Source: Alphaproteobacteria bacterium (GTDB lineage Bacteria; Pseudomonadota; Alphaproteobacteria; JAEULC01). From it: 12,625 nt of DNA. The DNA lies in the NCBI GenBank assembly GCA_020851015.1, contig JADZDN010000306.1, forward strand, positions 1 to 12,625, given 5' to 3'. The translations under genes and the position numbers were made by a program. The notes under the pieces were generated by a model. It was given only the letters and a program-made list of their open reading frames with translations. It was not told the DNA's origin and did not search any database. Of the stretch, positions 1 to 10,971 are shown piece after piece (position 1 is the stretch's first letter; the number at the start of each line of letters is the position of its first letter).

Positions 1-878
1 CCAACCTCTGCGTCAACCAGATCCGCCGCAACGGCAGTCCGGCGCAGCGCAAGCGATACCTGCCCAAGCTGATCTCGGGCGAGCATGTCGGCGCGCTGGC
101 GATGAGCGAGCCGGGCGCGGGGTCGGACGTCGTCGGCATGCGCACGCGCGCCGACAAGAAGGGCGACCGCTACGTGCTCAACGGCTCGAAGATGTGGATC
201 ACCAACGGGCCGGACGCCAGCACGTTGGTGGTCTACGCCAAGACCGATCCCAAGGCGGGGCCGCGCGGCATCACCGCCTTCCTGATCGAGAAGGGGATGA
301 AGGGGTTCCGCACCGCGCAGAAGCTGGACAAGATGGGCATGCGCGGCTCCAACACCTGCGAATTGGTGTTCGAGGATTGCGAGGTGCCGGAAGAGAACGT
401 GCTGGGCGAGCTGGGCCGCGGCGTCAACGTGCTGATGAGCGGGCTGGACTACGAACGCGCCGTGCTGGCGGCGGGCCCGCTCGGCATCATGCAGGCCTGC
501 ATGGACGTGGTGGTGCCCTACCTGCACGAGCGCAAGCAGTTCGACCGGCCGATCGGCGACTTCCAGCTCATGCAGGGCAAGCTGGCCGACATGTACACCG
601 CGATGAACGTGTGCAAGTCCTACGTCTACACGGTGGCCAAGGCCTGCGACCGCGGCGAGACCTCGCGCAAGGATGCGGCCGGCGCCATTCTGTATGCGTC
701 CGAGAAGGCGACCTGGATGGCGCTGCAGGCGATCCAGTGCCTGGGCGGCAACGGCTACATCAACGACTACCCGACCGCCCGGCTGCTGCGCGACGCCAAG
801 CTCTACGAGATCGGCGCGGGAACCTCGGAAATCCGCCGCTGGCTGATCGGCCGCGAATTGTTCGAGGAAACCAGGTAG
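1..878 (+). CDS. liuA: Isovaleryl-CoA dehydrogenase, 3' part (5' end outside window)
   Basis: This FAD flavoprotein oxidises isovaleryl-CoA to 3-methylcrotonyl-CoA in leucine breakdown, passing electrons to ETF. The reading frame is open from base 3, giving 291 residues. Family members are about 390 aa, so roughly 100 N-terminal residues are missing. Visible motifs are the FAD-site MSEPGAGSD (codons from base 102), MWITNG, and the C-terminal GGNGYIND and IGAGTSE. The catalytic base marks the subfamily: the usual Glu in the 'YEGTS' position is Ala here (GAGTS, codon 816-818). A Glu instead sits in LDYERA (codon 453-455), the position used by isovaleryl-CoA dehydrogenase (human E254). Similarity to the human enzyme is strong across FQLMQGK and [10 protein letters not shown]. 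The assignment is firm; the true start and promoter are not visible. Confidence 0.95.
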   Translation, partial: NLCVNQIRRNGSPAQRKRYLPKLISGEHVGALAMSEPGAGSDVVGMRTRADKKGDRYVLNGSKMWITNGPDASTLVVYAKTDPKAGPRGITAFLIEKGMKGFRTAQKLDKMGMRGSNTCELVFEDCEVPEENVLGELGRGVNVLMSGLDYERAVLAAGPLGIMQACMDVVVPYLHERKQFDRPIGDFQLMQGKLADMYTAMNVCKSYVYTVAKACDRGETSRKDAAGAILYASEKATWMALQAIQCLGGNGYINDYPTARLLRDAKLYEIGAGTSEIRRWLIGRELFEETR

Positions 879-897
879 CGGGTCACCGCTTTCTTAC

Positions 898-926
898 TTG
901 TCATGATAACGCGGCCGTCCTATTGG
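898..926 (+). promoter_or_regulatory. Candidate sigma70-type promoter upstream of the DUF1989 gene
   Basis: TTGTCA (898-903) and TATTGG (921-926) are separated by exactly 17 bases in the 84-base gap after liuA. The -35 matches consensus at five of six positions; the -10 is weaker, at three of six. It would give a leader of about 30 bases that contains the AAGGAG ribosome site. This is a motif match only, so confidence is low. Confidence 0.35.
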
Positions 927-945
927 AACGGTCGCTCGAGGGGCC

Positions 946-951
946 AAGGAG
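946..951 (+). promoter_or_regulatory. Ribosome binding site fixing the DUF1989 start
   Basis: AAGGAG lies 11 bases before the ATG at 963. It supports this start over the in-frame upstream ATG at 903, which would add 20 residues unlike the family and has no such site. A GGGGGAAAAC run (953-962) directly abuts the ATG. Confidence 0.6.
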
Positions 952-962
952 CGGGGGAAAAC

Positions 963-1559
963 ATGGGCGGGGTCGTCGCGATTCCGGCGCGCAAGGGCAA
1001 GGCGGTCGCCCTGGCGAAGGGCCAGCACCTGAAGGTCATCAATACGCACGGGCAGCAGGTGGTCGACACCTGGGCCTTCAACCGCCACGACCTGGGCGAG
1101 TTCATGTCGATGGAGCACACGCGCACGGCGCTGCTCACCGTCTTTCCCAAGGCCGGCCACACGCTGGTGACCAACCGCCGGCGGCCGATCCTGACCATCG
1201 CCGAGGACACCTCGCCCGGGATCCACGACACCGTGATGGCGGCCTGCGACCGCTACCGCTACGAACAGCTGGGCTGCAAGGGACACCACGACAACTGCAC
1301 CGACAACCTGGCGGCCGGCCTCGCGGAACTGGGGCTGAAGCCGCCCGAGACGCCGGCGCCGTTCAACATGTGGATGAACATCCCAATCCGGCCCGACGGG
1401 GGCCTGAGCTTCGACCCGCCGGTGACGAAGAAGGGCGACTACGTCATCCTGCGCGCCGAGATGGACTGCATCGTGGCGTTCTCGGCCTGCCCGCAGGACA
1501 TGGTGCCGATCAACGGCACGGCCTGCCAGCCGACGGAAGCGCATTTCCAGGTGATGTGA
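963..1559 (+). CDS. DUF1989 (urea carboxylase-associated family) protein
   Basis: A 198-aa single-domain protein of the DUF1989 family, recognised from its ordered motifs: EHTR (51-54), LVTNRRRPILTI (68-79), HD (88-89), GHHDNC (107-112), AEMD (165-168) and SACPQD (174-179) followed by NG. The conserved His, Cys and Glu residues probably bind a metal. Paired DUF1989 proteins next to urea/guanidine carboxylase act as carboxyguanidine deiminase. Here there is one copy and no carboxylase or allophanate hydrolase nearby, so that role does not follow. Start 963 is chosen for its Shine-Dalgarno. The SDR gene starts 6 bases after its stop, so the two are probably co-transcribed. The family call is confident; the substrate is unknown. 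Confidence 0.85.
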   Translation: MGGVVAIPARKGKAVALAKGQHLKVINTHGQQVVDTWAFNRHDLGEFMSMEHTRTALLTVFPKAGHTLVTNRRRPILTIAEDTSPGIHDTVMAACDRYRYEQLGCKGHHDNCTDNLAAGLAELGLKPPETPAPFNMWMNIPIRPDGGLSFDPPVTKKGDYVILRAEMDCIVAFSACPQDMVPINGTACQPTEAHFQVM

Positions 1560-1565
1560 GGATTC

Positions 1566-2249
1566 ATGGCAACCGTCCTGATTACCGGCGCCAATCGCGG
1601 CATCGGGCTCGAATTCACGCGCCAATATGCCGCCGATGGGTGGCATGTGATAGCGGCGTGCCGCAATCCGGCGGAAGCAGCGGACTTGGACCAGGTGAAC
1701 GGCGATGTCGTCAAACAGGCGCTCGACGTCGGCGACCAGGCCTCGGTCGCCGCGCTGTCCGAGGCGATTGCCGGCGAGCCGGTCGACGTGCTGATCAACA
1801 ACGCGGGCGTCTATCTGGACCGCAACGTCGAGCTCGGCGAGTTCGACTATGACGATTGGCGCGGCAGCTTCGAGATCAACGTGATCGGCCCGATGCGCCT
1901 GGCCGAGGCGCTGGTCGGCAATGTCAGCCGCTCGAAGCGCCGTTTGATGGTCTTCGTCACCTCGCAGATGGGCAGCATCGGCGACAACACGACCGGCGGC
2001 GCCTATTCGTACCGCGCCAGCAAGGCGGCGCTCAACGCCGCGGTAAAGTCGCTGTCGATCGCGCTGAAGCCGCGCGAAGTGGCCTGCCTTCTGCTGCATC
2101 CCGGCTGGGTCCGCACCGACATGGGCGGCAAGAACGCGACGCTGGAAGTGCGGGACAGCGTCAACGGCATGCGCAAGGTGATCGAGAAGTTCACCTTCGA
2201 GCGCAGCGGCGGCTTCCTGCGCTACAATGGCGAAACCGTCCCCTGGTGA
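1566..2249 (+). CDS. Short-chain dehydrogenase/reductase (C-factor/CsgA-like)
   Basis: A 227-aa classical SDR with a Rossmann fold. Visible are the cofactor motif TGANRGIG (7-14), NNAG (78-81), the Asn of FEIN (104), the catalytic Ser of VTSQ (133) and YRASK (Tyr149, Lys153), so the catalytic tetrad is complete. The stretch after the Ser ([10 protein letters not shown]) and the short length resemble the CsgA/C-factor and carbonyl-reductase-like branch rather than FabG. The residues after the second strand (ACRNP) carry an Arg, which would favour NADP(H). The start is 6 bases behind the DUF1989 stop, with a weak TGAGGA (1557-1562) overlapping that stop codon. The substrate cannot be told; a hydroxyacyl or aldehyde/ketone reductase role beside acyl-CoA enzymes is inference. 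Confidence 0.85.
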   Translation: MATVLITGANRGIGLEFTRQYAADGWHVIAACRNPAEAADLDQVNGDVVKQALDVGDQASVAALSEAIAGEPVDVLINNAGVYLDRNVELGEFDYDDWRGSFEINVIGPMRLAEALVGNVSRSKRRLMVFVTSQMGSIGDNTTGGAYSYRASKAALNAAVKSLSIALKPREVACLLLHPGWVRTDMGGKNATLEVRDSVNGMRKVIEKFTFERSGGFLRYNGETVPW

Positions 2250-2265
2250 AACGACCGCGGGCCCG

Positions 2266-3402
2266 ATGGCGCTGACCGACGAACAGGCCCTGATCCGCGA
2301 CACCGCGCGCGACTTCGCGCGCGAGAAGCTGTCGCCCAACGCGGCGGCCTGGGACCGCGCGGCGGAATTCCCCCGCGAGGCGGTGGCCGAGCTCGGCCGG
2401 CTCGGCTTCATGGGCATGCTGGTGCCGCCGGAATGGGGCGGCGCCGGCGCCGACCATGTCGCCTATGCGCTGGCGCTGGAGGAGGTGGCGGCGGGCGACG
2501 GATCGTGCTCGACCATCATGGGCGTGCACAACTCGGTGGGCTGCATGCCGATCCTGAAATACGGCTCGACCGAGCAGAAGGAGCGGTTCCTGCGCGCGAT
2601 GGCGCGCGGCGAGAAGCTGGCGGCGTTCTGCCTGACCGAGCCGCAGGCGGGCTCGGACGCCGCGGCCATCGTCACGCGCGCGCGGCGGCGCGGCAACGCC
2701 TGGGTGCTCGACGGCACCAAGCAGTTCATCACCTCGGGCCGCAATGCCGACCTCGCGATCGTGTTCGCCGTGACCGACCCGGAGAAAGGCAAGAAGGGCA
2801 TCAGCGCCTTCATCGTGCCGACCGGCACGCCCGGCTATCGCGTCGCGCGGGTCGAGCACAAGCTGGGCCAGCGCGCCTCGGACACCTGCCAGATCGCGTT
2901 CGAGGACATGGCGCTGACGCCCGACCTGATGCTGGGCCAGGAGGGCGAGGGCTACAAGATCGCGCTGTCCAACCTCGAGGGCGGACGCATCGGCATCGCC
3001 GCGCAGGCCGTGGGCATGGCGAGGGCGGCCTACGAGGCCGCGCTTGCCTATGCCAAAGAGCGCGAGGCGTTCGGCCAGAAGATCGCCGGCCACCAGGCGG
3101 TCGCGTTCCGGCTCGCCGACATGGCGACGCAGATCGAGGCCGCGCGGGGCCTGGTTCTCAATGCCGCAGGGCTGCGCGACGCGGCCAAGCCGTGCCTGAA
3201 GGAGGCGGCGATGGCCAAGCTGTTCGCCTCGGAGATGGCGGAGCGGGTGTGTTCGGACGCGATCCAGATCCACGGCGGCTACGGCTATCTGAACGACTTC
3301 CCGGTCGAGCGCATCTACCGCGACGTGCGGGTCTGCCAGATCTACGAAGGCACGTCCGACATCCAGCGGCTGGTGATCAGCCGGCAGATCCTGGAGAGCT
3401 GA
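2266..3402 (+). CDS. Short/branched-chain acyl-CoA dehydrogenase
   Basis: An FAD-dependent acyl-CoA dehydrogenase of 378 aa, the usual length for short-chain members. Order: N-terminal helical domain ([18 protein letters not shown]), [11 protein letters not shown] and FITSG of the FAD-binding middle domain, then a C-terminal helical domain with [10 protein letters not shown] and [10 protein letters not shown]. The Glu of YEGTS (residue 361 from this start) is the canonical catalytic base, unlike in LiuA of this window, so this is a different enzyme. [18 protein letters not shown] recalls short-branched-chain (2-methylbutyryl) and butyryl-CoA dehydrogenases. An in-frame ATG at 2227 would add 13 residues and overlap the SDR by 23 bases. 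I prefer 2266 because the family begins near the LTDEQ motif, but neither start has a good ribosome site. The exact acyl-CoA is not determined. Confidence 0.88.
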   Translation: MALTDEQALIRDTARDFAREKLSPNAAAWDRAAEFPREAVAELGRLGFMGMLVPPEWGGAGADHVAYALALEEVAAGDGSCSTIMGVHNSVGCMPILKYGSTEQKERFLRAMARGEKLAAFCLTEPQAGSDAAAIVTRARRRGNAWVLDGTKQFITSGRNADLAIVFAVTDPEKGKKGISAFIVPTGTPGYRVARVEHKLGQRASDTCQIAFEDMALTPDLMLGQEGEGYKIALSNLEGGRIGIAAQAVGMARAAYEAALAYAKEREAFGQKIAGHQAVAFRLADMATQIEAARGLVLNAAGLRDAAKPCLKEAAMAKLFASEMAERVCSDAIQIHGGYGYLNDFPVERIYRDVRVCQIYEGTSDIQRLVISRQILES

Positions 3403-3407
3403 CCCCA

Positions 3408-4010
3408 ATGGCCACTCCGATCGACTTCTACTTCGACTTCGCCTCGCCCTATGGCTACATCGCCTCGACGCGGATCGACGAGATTGCCGCGCGTCATGGC
3501 CGCACGGTTGCCTGGCGGCCGATCCTGCTGGGCGTGGTGTTCAAGACCACCGGCATGGGTCCGCTGCCCTCGGTGCCGCTCAAGGGCGCCTATTCGCTAC
3601 GCGACTTCGCGCGCTCGGCGCGGCTCTACGGCATCCCGTTCCAGATGCCCAAAACCTTTCCCTTCAACGGCGTGGCGCCCAGCCGCGCCTTCTACTGGCT
3701 GCAGGACCGCGACGCCGGTCTGGCGCGGCGCTTCGCCCAGGCCGCCTATCACGCCGCGTTCCCGGGCCAGCAGGACATCGCCAAGCCCGAGACCTGCGCC
3801 GACCTCGCCGCCAATCTGGGGGTCAAGCGCGAGGACATGCTGGCGGCGCTCAACGACCCGGCGGTCAAGGACCGGCTGCGCGTCGAGGTCGAAGCGGCCA
3901 TCGCCAAGGGCGTGTTCGGCTCGCCTTTCATCGTCGTGGACGGCGAGCCCTTCTGGGGCGCCGACCGCCTGGGCCAGATCGATCGCTGGCTGCAGACCGG
4001 CGGATGGTGA
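3408..4010 (+). CDS. DsbA-family 2-hydroxychromene-2-carboxylate isomerase / kappa-GST-like protein
   Basis: A 200-aa thioredoxin-fold protein of the DsbA family. The start reads IDFYFDFASPYGYIAS: Ser13 stands where DsbA has its first active Cys, as in kappa-class glutathione transferases and HCCA isomerases. GSPF (171-174) is the cis-Pro loop, followed by FWGADRL, the family's C-terminal signature. There is no CxxC, so it is not a disulfide oxidase. The known isomerase acts in naphthalene degradation with glutathione, but no aromatic pathway genes are present, so a glutathione-dependent isomerase or transferase of unknown substrate is safer. GGAG (3393-3396) lies 11 bases before the ATG, inside the end of the preceding gene. 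Its last 7 bases overlap the lipoprotein start (ATGGTGA). Confidence 0.85.
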   Translation: MATPIDFYFDFASPYGYIASTRIDEIAARHGRTVAWRPILLGVVFKTTGMGPLPSVPLKGAYSLRDFARSARLYGIPFQMPKTFPFNGVAPSRAFYWLQDRDAGLARRFAQAAYHAAFPGQQDIAKPETCADLAANLGVKREDMLAALNDPAVKDRLRVEVEAAIAKGVFGSPFIVVDGEPFWGADRLGQIDRWLQTGGW

Positions 4011-4486
4011 GACACGGCCGGGCCCTCGGGCGGGCCGCGATGGCGCTCGGCCTGCTGCTGTCCCTGGCGGGCTGCGGCGTCGAGCCGCGGGTGGAGGACC
4101 TGCGCACGATCAAGCGCCCGGACTCGCCGAACGACTACCTGATCTGCGCCAAGCCCCTGTGCGCGGCCGCGGTCGACGAGGAAGGCCCGATGGTCGACCT
4201 GCCGCCGGAGAAGGTGCTGGTCGCGGCGCTGAAGGTCGCCGCCGCCGAGGACTACACCAGCCCGGCCGAGGTGAACGTCGGCATGGCGCAGATCGTGTTC
4301 GTCCAGCGCACGCCCTGGCTGCGCTTCCCCGATATCGTGCGCATCCAGGCGGTCGCCTCGGTCACCGGCAGGACCGGCGTGGCGCTCTACAGCCGCTCGG
4401 TCTACGGCTACTACGACTTCGGGACCAACAAGGCCCGCGCCCGGCGCTGGATGGCGGCCATCCAGGCCGAGCTGCAGCGCAACTGA
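4004..4486 (+). CDS. DUF1499-like lipoprotein
   Basis: A 160-aa protein with a lipoprotein signal: basic N-terminus (MVRHGRALGR), hydrophobic core and lipobox LAGC with Cys24, so it is probably lipid-anchored and periplasm-facing. The mature part has two more cysteines (48, 53). Its C-terminal half has RFPDIVRIQ (107-115), SRSVYGYYDFGTN (130-142) and RRWM, resembling the DUF1499 pattern of 'FpDvv... SrSryG.sDfG.N..R...wl'. The family's function is not established. It overlaps the preceding isomerase-like gene by 7 bases, suggesting coupled translation. It ends 6 bases from the convergent dehydratase stop. The lipoprotein call is strong; the family call is from memory of the motif. Confidence 0.75.
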   Translation: MVRHGRALGRAAMALGLLLSLAGCGVEPRVEDLRTIKRPDSPNDYLICAKPLCAAAVDEEGPMVDLPPEKVLVAALKVAAAEDYTSPAEVNVGMAQIVFVQRTPWLRFPDIVRIQAVASVTGRTGVALYSRSVYGYYDFGTNKARARRWMAAIQAELQRN

Positions 4487-4501
4487 GGCGGTTCAGCCGC
4501 C
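4487..4501. terminator. Short hairpin between convergent genes
   Basis: GGCGG-TTCAG-CCGCC forms a 5-bp GC stem in the 6-base gap plus the last codons of the minus-strand dehydratase. No T-run follows on either strand, so it is at best a weak bidirectional terminator. Confidence 0.25.
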
Positions 4502-5452
4502 GGCCAGCACGTCGCGATAGACCGTCGTGTCGACATTGCCGCCCGACAGGATCACGCCCACGCGCTTGCCGGCCATCGCGCCGCGTTCCTTGAGCAACGC
4601 CGCCAGCGGCGCCGCGCCCGCGCCCTCCGCCACGTTGTGGGTATCGGCGAAATAGGCCCGCATCGCCGCCTTGATCGCGTCGTCGCCGACCTCGACGATC
4701 CGCTCCACGCCGTTCAGGATCGCAGCCAGCGCCTCGGCGTTGGGCACGCGGCAGGCAACGCCGTCCGCCATGGTGTCGGCCGAATTCGTCGGCACCGGCT
4801 TGCCCTGGGCAAAGGACAGGGCATAGGTCGGCGCGTTCTCCGACACCACCCCCACCACCTTGGTCTTCAGGCCCAGCGCATCGCGCGCCGCCATCACCCC
4901 GCAGATGCCCGAGCCCAGGCCGATCGGCACATAGACCGTGTCGAGATCCGGCGCGCCGCGCAGGAACTCCAGGCCATAGGTGCCGACGCCCCGGGCCAGC
5001 ACGTCGTGATAGGACGGGAAGGGGTACAGGCGGCGCTTCTTCGCCAGGCCCTGGGCGTATTCGTAGGCCGCCTGGAAGTCGTGCCCGTGCTCGATCAGCT
5101 CGCCGCCCAGCGCCTGCATGGCGGCGTTCTTCTCGACGCTGTTGCCCTTGGGCACGACGATCACCGCCGCTAGCCCGGCGCGCCGCGCGGCGAAGGCGAC
5201 GCTCTGCCCGTGGTTGCCGCGGGTCGCCGCGATGACGCCTTTCACCCCGGGCTCGGCGCGCTTGAGGTGGTCGATATAGACGATGCCCCCGCGCACCTTG
5301 AAGGCGCCGCAGGGCGTGTGGTTCTCGTGCTTTACCCACACCTCCGTGCCCGCGCGCCGGCATAGGAGGGGCCAGCGGTATTGCGGCGTCGGCGGCATGA
5401 CGGCATGGACCAGTTGGGCGGCATTCTCCAGATCGGCGAGCGACGGCAGCAT
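4493..5452 (-). CDS. PLP-dependent threonine dehydratase-like (fold type II) enzyme
   Basis: A 319-aa fold-type II PLP enzyme. Lys52 in GAFKVRGG forms the Schiff base; RGNHGQS (78-84), the Gly-rich phosphate loop GLGSGICG (178-185) and SGGN (303-306) complete the cofactor site. There is no C-terminal ACT domain, so it is of the short catabolic, non-feedback type rather than biosynthetic IlvA. Likely chemistry is deamination of threonine, serine or a related hydroxy-amino acid to a 2-oxo acid. Two positions differ from textbook enzymes: Ala for Ser in 'SFK', and Arg78 before GNHG where threonine dehydratases have Ala and serine racemase has Ser. The substrate is therefore uncertain. It is transcribed divergently from liuB; AAGGGGG (complement 5463-5469) sits 10 bases before the ATG. 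Confidence 0.85.
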   Translation of the reverse strand: MLPSLADLENAAQLVHAVMPPTPQYRWPLLCRRAGTEVWVKHENHTPCGAFKVRGGIVYIDHLKRAEPGVKGVIAATRGNHGQSVAFAARRAGLAAVIVVPKGNSVEKNAAMQALGGELIEHGHDFQAAYEYAQGLAKKRRLYPFPSYHDVLARGVGTYGLEFLRGAPDLDTVYVPIGLGSGICGVMAARDALGLKTKVVGVVSENAPTYALSFAQGKPVPTNSADTMADGVACRVPNAEALAAILNGVERIVEVGDDAIKAAMRAYFADTHNVAEGAGAAPLAALLKERGAMAGKRVGVILSGGNVDTTVYRDVLAGG

Positions 5453-5529
5453 GCGGCGGGAACCCCCTTGAAGCGGACCTCAACCCAAGGCCATGCTACA
5501 ACCTCTTGGGGGGAAACGCCGAGCACGCG
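5453..5529. promoter_or_regulatory. Divergent control region between the dehydratase and liuB
   Basis: This 77-base gap must hold signals for both directions. The minus-strand ribosome site is at 5463-5469. An inverted repeat CCCAAG (5484-5489) / CTTGGG (5505-5510) with a 15-base spacer encloses GCTACA (5495-5500), a possible -10. TTGAAG (5468-5473) is the nearest -35-like element, but its spacing of 21 bases is long. The right arm runs into CTTGGGGGGA (5505-5514) ahead of liuB. No regulator can be named from this. Confidence 0.4.
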
Positions 5530-7137
<1,608 letters not shown>

Positions 7138-7177
7138 CTTGGGATGCGAAGCTTGATCATATCGATGTTCCTTTTTC

Positions 7178-7208
7178 AGTCCCCCCTCCCACAAGGGGAG
7201 GGGGGACT
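7178..7208. repeat. Perfect 13-bp inverted repeat between liuB and liuC
   Basis: AGTCCCCCCTCCC (7178-7190), loop ACAAG, then its exact complement (7196-7208). The stem is almost pure G:C and ends 18 bases before the liuC ATG. No T-run follows on the plus strand and none on the minus strand, so it is not a standard terminator. It may be a dispersed GC-rich intergenic repeat or an RNA element affecting stability or liuC expression. A smaller dyad, AGCTT (7136-7140) / AAGCT (7149-7153), overlaps the liuB stop codon. Confidence 0.8.
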
Positions 7209-7226
7209 CGAAGTGACGGTTTCCCG

Positions 7227-8014
7227 ATGACGTCGGCACTTCTGACAGGCACAGACCCGCGCGGCGTGGCCACGGTCACGCTCAACCGGCCCGAGGTGCA
7301 CAACGCCTTCGACGATGCGCTGATCGCCGAGCTGACCGCCGCGTTCAAGAAGCTGGAAGCAGATGGATCGGTCCGCATCGTCATCCTGACCGGCGCCGGC
7401 AAGAGCTTTTCGGCGGGCGGCGACCTGGGCTGGATGCGGCGCATGGCCGACTATTCCGAGGCGGAGAACCTGGCCGATGCGCGGGGCCTCGCGGCGTTGA
7501 TGCGGACGCTCGACCGGCTCGCCAAGCCGACGATCGCGCTGGTGCAGGGCCCCGCCTATGCCGGGGCCTGCGGGCTGATCGCGTGCTGCGACATCGCGAT
7601 CTGCGTGGACAGCGCGAGCTTCGCCGTGACCGAGACCCGGATCGGGCTGATTCCGGCGGTCATCAGCCCCTACCTGATGGCGGCGATCGGCGAGCGCGCC
7701 GCGCGCCGCTATTTCCTGACGGCCGAGCGCTTCGACGCGGCGGAGGCCTTGCGCCTTGGTCTGGTACACCAGGTCGTCGCCGCGGGCGATCTGGCGGCGG
7801 CCGGCGACAAGATCGTCGCGGCGCTGCTCGCCTGCGGCCCCAACGCGTTGAAGGAGGCAAAGGCGCTGATCCGGCGCGTGGCCCACAGCCCGGTCGACGA
7901 TGTGCTGATCGACGACACGGCGACGCGCATCGCGCGGGTCCGCGCCACGCCCGAGGGCAAGGAAGGCGTGTCGTCCTTCCTGGAGAAGCGCAAGCCCAGC
8001 TGGGTCAAGGCCGG

Positions 8015-8018
<4 letters not shown>
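7227..8018 (+). CDS. liuC: Methylglutaconyl-CoA hydratase (enoyl-CoA hydratase family)
   Basis: A 263-aa crotonase-family protein that would hydrate 3-methylglutaconyl-CoA to HMG-CoA. LNRPEVHNAFDD (19-30) and SFSAGGDLGWM (60-70) form the CoA/oxyanion site, with GPAYAGACGL (108-117) as the second oxyanion segment. Glu136 in TETRIGLIPA is the retained catalytic acid. The usual first Glu of crotonases is Gly116. GLIPAVISPYL and the C-terminal FLEKRKPSW are typical of the LiuC branch. The start at 7227 fits the family length, but no clear ribosome site precedes it. The stop overlaps the liuD start (ATGA), implying coupled translation. Position between both MCC subunits supports the role. Confidence 0.9.
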
Positions 8019-10063
<2,045 letters not shown>

Positions 10064-10065
10064 CC

Positions 10066-10971
10066 ATGCAGCTACCCAAGCAGGTCCGCATGGTCGAGGT
10101 CGGCCCGCGCGACGGGCTGCAGAACGAGAAGGCGGTCGTGCCGGCGGCCGTCAAGATCGCGCTGATCGAGCGCCTGGCCGATGCCGGATTGACGACGGTC
10201 GAATCCGGCTCGTTCGTGTCCCCCAAATGGGTGCCGCAGATGGCCGGCACCGACGAGGTGCTGGCGGTGATCCGCCGCAAGCCCGGCGTGTCCTATCCCG
10301 TGCTGGTGCCGAACATGAAGGGGCTGGAGGCGGCCGAGGCGGCGACCGGGGTGGAAGAGATCGCGGTGTTCGGCGCGGCCTCGGAGAGCTTCTCGCAGCG
10401 GAACATCAACTGCTCGATCGCGGAAAGCCTCGACCGTTTCGCGCCCGTGGTGGAGCGCGCGCTGAAACTGCGCTGGCGCGTGCGGGGCTACATTTCCTGC
10501 GTGCTCGGCTGTCCCTACGAGGGCGAAGTGAAGCCCGAGGCGGTGGCAGACGTCGCCGAGAAGCTGCTGAAGATGGGTTGCTACGAGATCTCGCTGGGCG
10601 ACACGATCGGCGTCGGCACGCCGCTGAAGGCGCAGGCAATGATCGAGGTGGTGGCGGCCAAGGTACCGCGCGACAGGCTCGCGGTGCACTATCACGACAC
10701 CTATGGCCAGGCGCTGGCCAACATCCTGGCCTCGCTCGAGCTGGGCGTCGCGGTGGTGGACAGCTCGGTCGCGGGCCTGGGCGGCTGCCCCTATGCAAAA
10801 GGTGCCAGCGGCAACGTGGCGAGCGAGGACGTGCTCTACCTGCTGAACGGGCTGGGTATCGAAACCGGCGTCGATCTCCACCGGCTGGCCGCGGCCGGCC
10901 GGTTCATCTCCGGCGCGCTCGGGCGTCCTCCCGCCGCGCGCGTTGCCCAGGCCCTCGCCGCGCGTGCCTGA
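10066..10971 (+). CDS. liuE: Hydroxymethylglutaryl-CoA lyase
   Basis: A 301-aa TIM-barrel lyase cleaving HMG-CoA to acetyl-CoA and acetoacetate, the last step of leucine degradation. It opens with [12 protein letters not shown] (10-21), giving Arg15 and metal-binding Asp16. Glu46, HYHDT (His208 and His210), Asn250, and the signature loop [14 protein letters not shown] (237-250) with active-site Cys241 follow. Length matches bacterial enzymes. The start lies 2 bases after the liuD stop. The stop overlaps the GTG start proposed for the next gene by 8 bases, which would tie the following non-leucine genes to this transcript. Confidence 0.96.
   Translation: MQLPKQVRMVEVGPRDGLQNEKAVVPAAVKIALIERLADAGLTTVESGSFVSPKWVPQMAGTDEVLAVIRRKPGVSYPVLVPNMKGLEAAEAATGVEEIAVFGAASESFSQRNINCSIAESLDRFAPVVERALKLRWRVRGYISCVLGCPYEGEVKPEAVADVAEKLLKMGCYEISLGDTIGVGTPLKAQAMIEVVAAKVPRDRLAVHYHDTYGQALANILASLELGVAVVDSSVAGLGGCPYAKGASGNVASEDVLYLLNGLGIETGVDLHRLAAAGRFISGALGRPPAARVAQALAARA

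Noticed and set aside
816..818. Apparent loss of the catalytic Glu in the first acyl-CoA dehydrogenase (GAGTS)
   Set aside because: Isovaleryl-CoA dehydrogenases normally place the catalytic Glu elsewhere, and it is present in LDYERA at 453-455.
194..1852. A 552-codon plus-strand frame across liuA, DUF1989 and the SDR
   Set aside because: It is an out-of-frame shadow crossing three genes, with Arg/Gly-rich composition and no motifs.
2227..2265. Upstream ATG as the start of the second acyl-CoA dehydrogenase
   Set aside because: It adds 13 residues with no family likeness, overlaps the SDR by 23 bases and has no ribosome site. It cannot be excluded, but 2266 fits the family better.
5506..5529. 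TTG at 5506 as the liuB start
   Set aside because: It adds only 8 residues encoded within the G-run leader; ATG 5530 gives the typical 535-aa length.
7178..7208. Rho-independent terminator after liuB
   Set aside because: The hairpin is strong, but no T-run follows on either strand, and liuC-liuD-liuE continue the same pathway directly downstream.
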